The notes beneath the pieces were generated by a model that was given only the letters and a program-made list of their open reading frames with translations, was not told the DNA's origin and made no database searches. The position numbers were made by a program, and so were the translations under genes. Shown here in pieces: positions 1 through 5,849 of a stretch of 6,081 bases of DNA (within the stretch, counting starts at the first letter, position 1; each line of letters begins with the position of its first letter). The stretch is taken from assembly GCA_023412435.1 (NCBI GenBank), contig JAEYNS010000121.1:1-6081 (forward strand), in the 5' to 3' direction. This stretch comes from Actinomycetes bacterium (lineage in GTDB: Bacteria > Actinomycetota > Actinomycetes > Propionibacteriales > Propionibacteriaceae).

Positions 1-1
1 G

Positions 2-277
2 TCCGGTGGAGCGGTGGAGGCCGGTGCCGCTCCTGGCGGGGGCAGCCACCCGACCACGCCGGCGGCCGCGCTGGCCCGGGAGGCGGCGGTGAGCCGGGAA
101 GCCGAGCCTTCGCGGGCGGCGTCGGCCACAGGGTCGTCCCCGTCGGACTCCACCAGCCGCCAGGCGGCCGAGCCGGCTGCCCCGGCGGTCGACTACGAGC
201 GGCTGGTCGGCTACCTGGAGTCGTGGTTGGTGCGCGAATTCGAGCGTCGTGGCGGACGGTTCGGGGGGGTGTTCTGA
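2..277 (+). CDS. Ala-rich protein of unknown function upstream of the LysM tube gene (start uncertain, possibly 5'-partial)
   Basis: The frame is open from the first complete codon at position 2, so the true start may lie before the window. Two in-frame GTG codons could also start it. GTG at 14 has GGTGGAG just upstream, too close for a good site. GTG at 89 has GGGAGG at 78-83 with a 5-base spacer and would give a 62-residue protein. The visible N-terminal part is low-complexity, rich in Ala, Ser, Pro and Glu, and looks disordered. The last 28 or so residues differ: VDYERLVGYLESWLVREFE reads as an amphipathic helix, followed by a basic, Gly-rich tail ending GGVF. The stop overlaps the next ATG by one base (TGATG), so it belongs to the same operon. 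In Afp/PVC clusters the position before the LysM gene holds a small, poorly characterised protein (Afp6/Pvc6). Equivalence here rests on position and size only. I do not recognise the family. Confidence 0.6.
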   Translation, partial: SGGAVEAGAAPGGGSHPTTPAAALAREAAVSREAEPSRAASATGSSPSDSTSRQAAEPAAPAVDYERLVGYLESWLVREFERRGGRFGGVF

Positions 278-942
278 TGGGTCTGGAGAAGGCGCGCCTC
301 GTGCCCGAGAACGGCACCCCGATCGAGTGCATGTTCAACCCGACGGAGATCTCGCTGTCGAAGTCCAACACCTGGGGCGGAAACCCGGTCAAGGGCAAGG
401 ACGCCCCGACCCTGGAGTTCCAGGCCGGGCAGTCGGCGACGATCAGCCTCACCCTCGTCCTTGACACCTCGCTGACCGGTGACGACGTCGCCGCCCACAC
501 GAACCGGCTGTTCGACCTGATGAAGGTCGACCCGTCGCTGCCCGGCGCCAAGCAGGGCAACAACTCGGCCCGGCCGCCGTGGGTCAAGCTCGAGTGGGGC
601 TCCACGAACACCTTCAAGGCCGTCCTCGAGCGGTTGTCCGTCCGTTACACGTACTTCGACGACCGCGGCACTCCGCTGCGCGCCAAGGCAGACCTCGCCC
701 TCAAGCAGTACGAGGACGGCGCCGACCACCCGCTGCAGAACCCCACCTCGTTCACACCCCGCCCGCACCGCGCCCACACCCTCACCGCAGGAGACACCCT
801 CGACCGGCTGGCCGCCCGCTACTACCGCGACGCGACCCGGTGGCGGCTGATCGCCGACACCAACCAGATCCTGGATCCGCTCGACCTGCCGCTGGGCCAG
901 GTCCTGGTGATCCCCGAGCCGGAGGTGCGGGGCCGTGGCTGA
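277..942 (+). CDS. CIS tube/baseplate-hub adaptor with C-terminal LysM domain (Afp7/Pvc7-like)
   Basis: The product is 221 residues. Residues 1-160 match the N-terminal domain of contractile-injection-system tube proteins: an opening like KARLVPENG, then the typical 'FNPTEIS' (20-26), 'LEFQAG' and 'ISLTLVLDTS' stretches, and later 'PPWVKLEWG' (100-108). Residues 164-215 form a LysM module: HTLTAGDTLDRLAARYY, then the W and IADTNQ segment, ending in LGQVLVIPEP. In this family LysM is thought to be structural, locking the tube to the spike hub and gp25 wedges as T4 gp53 does, rather than binding peptidoglycan. Open frame extends upstream to an ATG at 223. I chose ATG 277 because family similarity starts there and because it gives the one-base TGATG overlap with the previous stop. 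The G-run at 263-269 may serve as a weak ribosome site, so coupling is likely. Its 3' end overlaps the spike gene by 8 bases. The family call is firm, and the exact role is inferred from Afp/PVC. Confidence 0.9.
   Translation: MGLEKARLVPENGTPIECMFNPTEISLSKSNTWGGNPVKGKDAPTLEFQAGQSATISLTLVLDTSLTGDDVAAHTNRLFDLMKVDPSLPGAKQGNNSARPPWVKLEWGSTNTFKAVLERLSVRYTYFDDRGTPLRAKADLALKQYEDGADHPLQNPTSFTPRPHRAHTLTAGDTLDRLAARYYRDATRWRLIADTNQILDPLDLPLGQVLVIPEPEVRGRG
921..925 (+). promoter_or_regulatory. Ribosome binding site for the spike gene
   Basis: GGAGG lies 9 bases before the GTG at 935, inside the last codons of the LysM gene. It supports GTG 935 as the start, giving an N-terminus (MADNRLGLAVIKVDG) that fits the family. 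Confidence 0.6.
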
Positions 943-2557
943 CAACCGGCTCGGCCTGGCCGTCATCAAGGTCGACGGCAGGGAACTCACCGCCGAGACC
1001 TACGGGCACCTCACCAGCCTCAGGGTGGAGGAATCGATCCACCTGCCCGACGCCTTCGCGTTGCGGTTCAGCGACCCCAACTTCGAGCTGTTCGACGCCC
1101 GCACCCTCGACATCGGCCAGCGCGTCGAGATCGCGCTGCGCGCCGAGGACGATCCAGTCATCGTCACTACGGGCGAGGTGACGGCGATCCAGCTCGAGGT
1201 GGGCCCGACCGGCCAGCACGAGTTCGTCGTCAGCGGCATGGACGCCGGCCACCGGCTGGCCAGGACCACCCGCCGGCGCACCTTCTCCTCGATGTCGGAC
1301 GCCGACATCGCCGACCAGATCGCGGCCGAGTACTCCTTGCGCACCCGGATCGACGCCGGAGGCCCGATGCACGACCACGTGCTGCAGGCCAACGAGACCG
1401 ACCTCGCCTTCCTGCGGCGCCGGGCCGCCCGCAACGGGCAGTCGGTGTGGGTGGTCGACGACACCCTCCACATCGCGCGGCCGGCGGCCGGGGAGCGGGC
1501 ACCGACCCTGCGCTGGGGCGGCAACCTGCTGGAGTTCGATGTCCGGTTCTCCAGCGTCGAGCACGCCGACGAGGTGACGGTGCGGGGCTGGGACCCGGTC
1601 GGGAAGAAGACGATTCTCGGCCACGCCTCCGCCCCGCAGCCGAGCACGGACGCGCCGGCGGCAGGCCAGGCGAACGACCGAACCCGCAACAGCTTCGGAC
1701 GGACGGAGCGCACCGCGGTCTCGCTGGTCGTCGCCGACCAGCGGGAAGCCGACGCGGTGGCGGCCGCCCTGATCTCGAGGGCCGCCGGCGACGGTGCGGT
1801 GGTGCGCGGGGTGGCCGCCGGCGACCCCCGGATCGGGGCGGGCGCGGCGATCGTCCTCGAGGGAGTCGGGACCCGCCTCGCCGGACGCTACACCGCCACC
1901 ACCGTCGTCCATCGCTGGTTCGCCGGTCAGCCCTACACGACCCGGTTCAGCTGCGGGCCGAACGCACCCGTCGGGCTGGCCGACCTCGTCGGTACCCCGG
2001 CGGGCGACTTCCGGCCCGTCATGCCGCACCTGACGGTGGGCGAAGTCACCAACACCGACGATCCACTCGGCCTCGGCCGGGTCAAGGTGCGGGTTCCCAC
2101 CCTCAGCACCGAGGACGAGAGTGCGTGGGCGCGGCTGGTGGCGCCGGGTGCCGGGAAGCAGCGGGGCCTGCAGTGCATCCCCGAGGTGCAGGACGAGGTC
2201 CTGGTCGGCTTCGAGCACGGCGACCCCGCCCGGCCCTACGTGCTGGGCGGGCTGTGGAACGACGCCGATCCCCCGCCGGACCCCGACGCCGGGCGGGGCG
2301 GCAGCACCCAGCGCTGGTCGTTCACCTCGCGCAAGGGCACCAAGCTGGTGGTACACGACGACCCGACGGAGAAGCTGGAGTTCGAGGTGGCCAACTCCAC
2401 CACCCGGCTTGTCCTGAGCGACCGGGAGGTGGCGATCACCGGTGCCCAGAAGCTCGTCATCTCCGCCCAGCAGATCGAGGTGGACGCCAAGGCGAGCCTG
2501 AAGCTCTCCGCCGGAGCAGACGTCACCGTCAGCGGTGGCGTCATCAAACTCAACTGA
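935..2557 (+). CDS. VgrG-like trimeric spike/hub protein (gp27-gp5 type; Afp8/Pvc8-like)
   Basis: The product is 540 residues. Residues 1 to about 350 resemble the phage late-control D / gp27 hub fold: an opening 'IKVDGREL', the segment around 'TFSSMSDADIADQIAAEY' (116-133), and 'QANETDLAFLRRRAARNG' (151-168), which is highly typical of VgrG and GpD proteins. Residues about 366-440 are the gp5 OB-fold: 'VGEVTNTDDPLGLGRVKVRVP' region, 'ESAWARLVAPGAG', 'IPEVQDEVLVGFEHGDPARPYVLGGLWN'-type ending. Residues about 455-540 are short alternating strands (TKLVVHD, KLEFEVANSTTRLVL, QIEVDAKASLKL) ending in VIKLN, as expected for a short trimeric beta-helix needle. No lysozyme domain sits between hub and OB-fold, and no effector domain follows the needle, unlike T4 gp5 or evolved VgrGs. 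As a trimer it would sit below the tube, adapting sixfold symmetry to threefold, with the PAAR tip below. Residues about 230-260 are Ala/Pro/Gly-rich and probably a flexible loop. The start is GTG, overlapping the LysM gene by 8 bases. Confidence 0.94.
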   Translation: MADNRLGLAVIKVDGRELTAETYGHLTSLRVEESIHLPDAFALRFSDPNFELFDARTLDIGQRVEIALRAEDDPVIVTTGEVTAIQLEVGPTGQHEFVVSGMDAGHRLARTTRRRTFSSMSDADIADQIAAEYSLRTRIDAGGPMHDHVLQANETDLAFLRRRAARNGQSVWVVDDTLHIARPAAGERAPTLRWGGNLLEFDVRFSSVEHADEVTVRGWDPVGKKTILGHASAPQPSTDAPAAGQANDRTRNSFGRTERTAVSLVVADQREADAVAAALISRAAGDGAVVRGVAAGDPRIGAGAAIVLEGVGTRLAGRYTATTVVHRWFAGQPYTTRFSCGPNAPVGLADLVGTPAGDFRPVMPHLTVGEVTNTDDPLGLGRVKVRVPTLSTEDESAWARLVAPGAGKQRGLQCIPEVQDEVLVGFEHGDPARPYVLGGLWNDADPPPDPDAGRGGSTQRWSFTSRKGTKLVVHDDPTEKLEFEVANSTTRLVLSDREVAITGAQKLVISAQQIEVDAKASLKLSAGADVTVSGGVIKLN

Positions 2558-2563
2558 CACCGA

Positions 2564-2570
2564 GGGGAGG
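2564..2570 (+). promoter_or_regulatory. Strong ribosome binding site for the PAAR gene
   Basis: GGGGAGG lies 6 bases before the ATG at 2577. It falls in the only intergenic gap of the operon (2558-2576), and it favours ATG 2577 over the in-frame ATG at 2535, which lies inside the spike gene. Confidence 0.7.
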
Positions 2571-2576
2571 ACGCCG

Positions 2577-2975
2577 ATGCCACAGCCCGCCGCGAGGATG
2601 AACGACCCCGTCACCGGGACCGACATCCACATCGTGATGGTGCCCGCCCCGTCCGGGGCGGTACCGACACCGACCCCCCACCCCTACGTCGGCCGGATCA
2701 CCACCGGATGCTCCACCGACGTCCAGATCAACGGACAGCCGGCCGCGGTACTGGGAAGCGGATCGACCCTGAACAGCCCGCACGTGCCGATCGGCGGACC
2801 GAGCTTCCAGCTTCCGCCGAGCGGCAGCGGCACCGTGCTGGCCGGGTCACCGACGGTGCTGGTCAACGGCAAGCCGCTGGCCCGACTGGGTGACCAGGTG
2901 CAGACCTGCAACGACCCGGTTCCCGCACCGTCGTCGTCGATCACCGGCGGATCCCCGGATGTGATGGTCGGATGA
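2577..2975 (+). CDS. PAAR-domain spike tip protein (Afp10/Pvc10 role)
   Basis: The product is 132 residues, about the usual size for a bare PAAR cone. It opens with a literal PAAR motif (MPQPAARMNDPVTG), then 'DIHIVMVPAPSG' and 'PTPTPHPYVGRI' (31-41), both characteristic of the subgroup found in CIS and phage spikes. Two copies of the lobe motif are visible: 'QINGQPAAVLGS' (50-61) and 'VLVNGKPLARLGDQVQ' (94-109), as expected for the pseudo-threefold cone. The histidines and cysteines available to bind the metal at the apex are H18, H35, C45, H69 and C111. In known PAAR structures three His and one Cys hold a zinc. H18, H69 and C111 are the likely members here, by spacing only. It would cap the VgrG trimer and sharpen the needle. 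No N- or C-terminal toxin extension is present, so it carries no fused cargo. I chose ATG 2577 because of the ribosome site at 2564-2570 and because the family motif begins there. Its stop overlaps the next start (ATGA). Confidence 0.93.
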   Translation: MPQPAARMNDPVTGTDIHIVMVPAPSGAVPTPTPHPYVGRITTGCSTDVQINGQPAAVLGSGSTLNSPHVPIGGPSFQLPPSGSGTVLAGSPTVLVNGKPLARLGDQVQTCNDPVPAPSSSITGGSPDVMVG

Positions 2976-3388
2976 GCACGCTGCGTACCTCCCACGACCT
3001 GGTCGGCGCCGGCTGGGCCTACCCGGCACGGGTGGCCAGCAACGGTGGCGTCGAGCTCAGCACAGGCACCGCCGAACTCGACGGCGCGATCCGGTGCATC
3101 CTCGAGACCCGGGTCGGTGAACGGGTCATGCGACCGGAGTTCGGCAGCCGGCTCAGCGAGTACGTCTTCGAGCCGATCAACTCCCGCACCCTCGGGCTGG
3201 TGCAGGAAGCCGCCCGCGAGGCGATCCTGCGCTGGGAACCGCGGATCGTCCTCGAGTCGGTGGCGGCGGCCCCCGGCGATCAGGAGGGGCAGGTACTGCT
3301 CACCATCGAGTACTCGGTGCGCTCGACGAACGACCGGCGCAACCTCGTCTATCCGTTCTACACGATCCCGAAGGAGACGGTGCGGTGA
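2972..3388 (+). CDS. gp25/GPW family baseplate wedge protein (Afp9/Pvc9-like)
   Basis: The product is 138 residues, the normal size for gp25-like proteins. Family features in order: an N-terminal stretch with 'DLVGAGWAYP' (9-18), 'LDGAIRCILETRVGERVMRPEFGSRL' region (36-61), 'PINSRTLGLVQEAAREAILRWEPRI' region (69-92) and a beta-rich C-terminus with 'LLTIEYSVRSTN' (109-120). The EPR triad at 89-91 matches the signature of gp25 and TssE, which packs in the conserved core bundle of the wedge. The 'RPEFGS' motif (54-59) is also typical. In phage T4, Afp and type VI systems this protein fastens the first sheath ring to the baseplate and helps start sheath polymerisation. It is coupled on both sides by 4-base overlaps (ATGA upstream, GTGA downstream). 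Here it follows the PAAR gene, whereas in Afp/PVC it precedes it. Confidence 0.94.
   Translation: MSTLRTSHDLVGAGWAYPARVASNGGVELSTGTAELDGAIRCILETRVGERVMRPEFGSRLSEYVFEPINSRTLGLVQEAAREAILRWEPRIVLESVAAAPGDQEGQVLLTIEYSVRSTNDRRNLVYPFYTIPKETVR
3371..3376 (+). promoter_or_regulatory. Ribosome binding site for the J-like baseplate gene
   Basis: AAGGAG lies 8 bases before the GTG at 3385, within the end of the gp25 gene. It supports GTG 3385, which gives the GTGA overlap, as the true start. Confidence 0.65.
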
Positions 3389-5352
3389 CCCTGCCGGCCC
3401 CGCGGCTCGACGACCGCAGCTTCCAGGACCTCGTGGACGAGGCCAAGAGCCGGATCCACCGCTACAGCCCGGACTGGACCGACCACAACGTGTCGGATCC
3501 GGGCGTGGCGCTGATCGAGCTGTTCGCCTGGATGACGGAGATGATCCTCTACCGGCTCAACCAGGTGCCGGACCGGTTGTACCTGAAGTTCCTGGAACTG
3601 ATGGGGATCCAGCTGCACGGCAGCGTGGCCGCCTCGACCGACCTGCTGTTCCGGCTCGCCGGGCCGCGCACGGAGGTGGTCCGGATCCTCGCCGGCACCC
3701 AGGTGGCGACTGAGCGACGCGACGAGGAGCCGATCGTCTTCGAGACCAGGACCGAGCTGCTGATCATGCCCCCCAAGCTCGTCAGCTGCCTCACCCGCAC
3801 CGGCGACCAGTTCGCCGACCACACCCAGGAAGTGCTGAGCGGGATCGCCTCGCTGACCTGCTTCCCCACCGTCACCCCCGGGGACGCCGTCTACTTCGGG
3901 TTCGAGGACCCGCTGGCGGCGAACCTGCTGCGGTTCACCGTGGTGACGGGGACCGAGGGCGCCGGCGTCGACCCGTCCCGGCCCCCGCTGCAGTGGTCGG
4001 CCTGGGACGGGCACGAGTGGGTGAGGGCCGAGGTCCTCGAGGACACCACCTTCGGCCTGAACTCTGTGGAGGGTGGCGACGTGGTGGTGCTGCTGGGGCC
4101 CGAGCACGTCGACGTGGCGGTCGGGCCTGCCCGCGCGTACTGGGTGCGCTGCATGCTGGTGGAGCCCGAGGGCGACGCGCCCGCCTACGTCCGCTCCCCC
4201 GTCATCCACAGCCTCGAGGTGGCGAGCATCGGCGGCGCGGCCCGTGCCATCCACGCCGAGACCGCCGGACGGGAGTTCCTCGGGGTCAGCAACGGCGAGC
4301 CGAACCAGTCCTTCCAGGTGAGCCGGCCCCCGGTGCTGCGGCGGGTTTGGGAGGAGACGGTTGCGGTCCAGCTGCCCGGCGCGGACGACGAACAGCGCTG
4401 GCAGGAAGTGCCGCACTTCGGCGAGGCGGGGCCGCAGGACCAGGTGTTCACCTGGGACAGTGCCAGCGGCGAGATCAGGTTCGGCCCCCAGATCAGGTTG
4501 CGCAACGGGCTGGTCCGCCAGTACGGCGCGGTGCCGCCCGCGGACGCGAAGGTCTTCGTGACCGGCTACCGGCACGGCGGCGGCCGCAAGGGCAACGTCG
4601 CCGCCGGGCAGCTCAGGGTGCTGCGCACCTCGATCCCGTTCGTCGGCTCGGTCACCAACCTGCGTCACGCCACCTCGGGGGTCGACCCGGAGAGCATCGA
4701 GGACGCGAAGGTGCGGGGTCCGCTGAGCCTGAGGACCGGCGACCGGGCGGTCACCGCCGACGACTTCGAGCGCCTCGCCCACGAGGCGACCGGGGCGGTC
4801 GGACGGGCACACTGCATCCCGGACACCGCCGACCCCTCCGTTGTCCAGGTGCTGGTGGTGCCCCGGACCGACGAGCCGGCGCGGTCTTTGGAACTGGAGC
4901 ACCTGAAGCTGCCCGACGACCTGCTCGACGAGCTGAGGGGCTACCTCGACGAGCGCCGGCTGCTCACCTGCCGGGTGCGAATCCTCGAGCCGCGGTACGT
5001 CGGAGTGATGGTTGTCGCCCAGGTGACGGCCGCGCCGGGGATGCGCCCCGAGACCGTCAGGGAGGCCGCCACCGAGGCGATCTACGACTTCCTCCACCCC
5101 CTCACCGGCGGGCTGGACGGCCGGGGAAGGCAGTTCGGGCAGGCGCTCGGTGACGGAGAGATCCAGGCCGTGCTCCGCGGGGTCCCCGGTCTCGCCAGCG
5201 TCAACAAGGTCTTCTTCCTGGAGGTCAACCCGCGTTCCGGCGAGGTGGACCAGCGGCAGAAGCAGCGGATCGCGCTCCCTCCCGACGCGCTGCCGCTCTC
5301 CTACCGCCACCAGGTAGTGGTCGCCACCGACGCTCCGGGAGGGACCTCATGA
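3385..5352 (+). CDS. Putative baseplate assembly protein, gp6/J-like wedge component (Afp11/Pvc11-like)
   Basis: The product is 655 residues, close to T4 gp6 and much longer than P2 gpJ. The N-terminus (residues 1-75) is diagnostic for the 'putative baseplate assembly protein' family: 'RSFQDLVDEAKSRI', then 'WTDHNVSDPGVALIELFAWM' (31-50), then 'EMILYRLNQVPDR'. Residues about 75-350 are a family-specific beta-rich middle region containing 'NGEPNQSFQVSRPPVL'. A second landmark, 'GEIRFGPQIRLRNG' to 'YRHGGGRKGNVAAG', covers about 358-408. The J core follows: 'GPLSLRTGDRAVTADDFERLA' around 445-465, and a C-terminal alpha/beta domain (about 535-615) with 'AAPGMRPETVREAATEAIYDFL' and 'GEIQAVLRGVPGLASVNKVFF'. 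Two copies would pair with the I-like protein and gp25 to form each wedge and the inner iris of the baseplate. It starts with GTG overlapping gp25 by 4 bases and ends overlapping the next ATG by 4 bases. Confidence 0.93.
   Translation: MTLPAPRLDDRSFQDLVDEAKSRIHRYSPDWTDHNVSDPGVALIELFAWMTEMILYRLNQVPDRLYLKFLELMGIQLHGSVAASTDLLFRLAGPRTEVVRILAGTQVATERRDEEPIVFETRTELLIMPPKLVSCLTRTGDQFADHTQEVLSGIASLTCFPTVTPGDAVYFGFEDPLAANLLRFTVVTGTEGAGVDPSRPPLQWSAWDGHEWVRAEVLEDTTFGLNSVEGGDVVVLLGPEHVDVAVGPARAYWVRCMLVEPEGDAPAYVRSPVIHSLEVASIGGAARAIHAETAGREFLGVSNGEPNQSFQVSRPPVLRRVWEETVAVQLPGADDEQRWQEVPHFGEAGPQDQVFTWDSASGEIRFGPQIRLRNGLVRQYGAVPPADAKVFVTGYRHGGGRKGNVAAGQLRVLRTSIPFVGSVTNLRHATSGVDPESIEDAKVRGPLSLRTGDRAVTADDFERLAHEATGAVGRAHCIPDTADPSVVQVLVVPRTDEPARSLELEHLKLPDDLLDELRGYLDERRLLTCRVRILEPRYVGVMVVAQVTAAPGMRPETVREAATEAIYDFLHPLTGGLDGRGRQFGQALGDGEIQAVLRGVPGLASVNKVFFLEVNPRSGEVDQRQKQRIALPPDALPLSYRHQVVVATDAPGGTS
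5337..5343 (+). promoter_or_regulatory. Ribosome binding site for the tail protein I-like gene
   Basis: GGGAGGG lies 5 bases before the ATG at 5349, at the very end of the J-like gene, and fixes that ATG as the start. Confidence 0.6.
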
Positions 5353-5849
5353 ACGGCTGGCTGGTCTCCCAGTTGCCTGAGGCCATGCAGCGGCAGGAAC
5401 TCCTGGTCGCGTTCGCCCGGGCCGGCGAGGAGGTCGCCGACAGCATCCGTTCCCAGATCCACTCCCTCGACGCCCAGATCGACTCCACCACCGCCACCGA
5501 CCCGATGCTGGGATACCTCGCGAGCTGGTTCGGCTACTCCTTCGACGCCAGCCTCGACGCCGACCTCCTGCGACGCTTCCTGAAGGAGGTGGGACGGATC
5601 CTGCGCCGCCGCGGTACCCGGACGGCCCTGACCACGCTGCTGGAGGCGCTGACCGGCGGTACCGCCGAGGTGACCGATCCCGGGGGTGTCGTCGGCCCGT
5701 CCGAGTCGCTTCCGCAGGACGTGCGGCGGGTGACCGTCCGGCTGTCACAGGCAGGGCCGCTCGGTCTCGAGCGACTGACCGCGATCGCCAGCCGCGAGGT
5801 CCCCGTGGGCGTCGAACTGGTCCTCACCGTCGGGGAGGCTGCCGCATGA
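5349..5849 (+). CDS. Short phage tail protein I / gp7-like baseplate wedge protein (Afp12 role)
   Basis: The product is 166 residues. It resembles the short 'phage tail protein' domain that follows J-like genes in CIS clusters. Residues 20-50 form a charged helix with 'ADSIRSQIHSLDAQID'. 'PMLGYLASWFGYSFDASL' (52-69) is the usual helix-turn preceding the core. 'LRRFLKEVGRILRRRGTRTA' and 'LTTLLEALTGG' (74-104) match the family's most conserved motif, with RRGT followed by a leucine-rich helix. The C-terminus (126-163) is beta-rich ('VRRVTVRLSQAG', 'VGVELVLTVGEA'). In phage P2 gpI and T4 gp7 this subunit forms the heterotrimeric wedge with two J/gp6 copies. Afp12 and T4 gp7 are far larger, so this is a stripped-down wedge arm with little room for extra peripheral domains. 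It is coupled by ATGA overlaps at both ends. The family call rests on motifs and on position after the J gene. Confidence 0.87.
   Translation: MNGWLVSQLPEAMQRQELLVAFARAGEEVADSIRSQIHSLDAQIDSTTATDPMLGYLASWFGYSFDASLDADLLRRFLKEVGRILRRRGTRTALTTLLEALTGGTAEVTDPGGVVGPSESLPQDVRRVTVRLSQAGPLGLERLTAIASREVPVGVELVLTVGEAAA
5832..5838 (+). promoter_or_regulatory. Ribosome binding site for the zinc-ribbon gene
   Basis: GGGGAGG lies 7 bases before the ATG at 5846. With the ATGA overlap it makes a convincing start for the last, truncated gene. Confidence 0.65.

Noticed and set aside
223..276. Upstream ATG start for the LysM protein, adding 18 residues
   Set aside because: The added residues overlap the preceding gene, do not resemble the family N-terminus, and ATG 277 gives the coupled TGATG junction.
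164..942. LysM domain taken as evidence for a peptidoglycan hydrolase
   Set aside because: The N-terminal domain and the neighbours are those of a CIS tube/hub protein. No catalytic domain is present, so LysM is structural here.
2535..2576. Upstream ATG start for the PAAR protein, adding 14 residues
   Set aside because: It starts inside the spike gene without a clear ribosome site, while ATG 2577 has GGGGAGG at the right distance and begins with the PAAR motif.
1447..2601. 384-residue + strand frame inside the spike gene, and a similar one at 3993-5153 inside the J-like gene
   Set aside because: Both translate to Arg/Gly/Ala-rich sequence without motifs and sit wholly within well-supported genes in another frame.
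782..2632. 616-residue open frame on the - strand opposite the spike gene
   Set aside because: It is antisense to a confidently assigned VgrG-like gene, its translation is low-complexity Arg/Gly/Val/Asp, and no family motif appears. GC-rich third positions commonly keep the antisense frame free of stops.
4472..4500. Short direct repeat agatcaggtt, two copies 19 bases apart
   Set aside because: It encodes similar Ile-Arg residues in a conserved beta segment (EIRFGPQIRLR) and shows no sign of being a mobile or regulatory repeat.
3358..5310. 650-residue open frame on the - strand opposite the J-like gene
   Set aside because: It is another high-GC shadow. It mirrors the J-like gene almost end to end, has skewed composition (many His, Arg, Gly, Asp) and has no recognisable domain.
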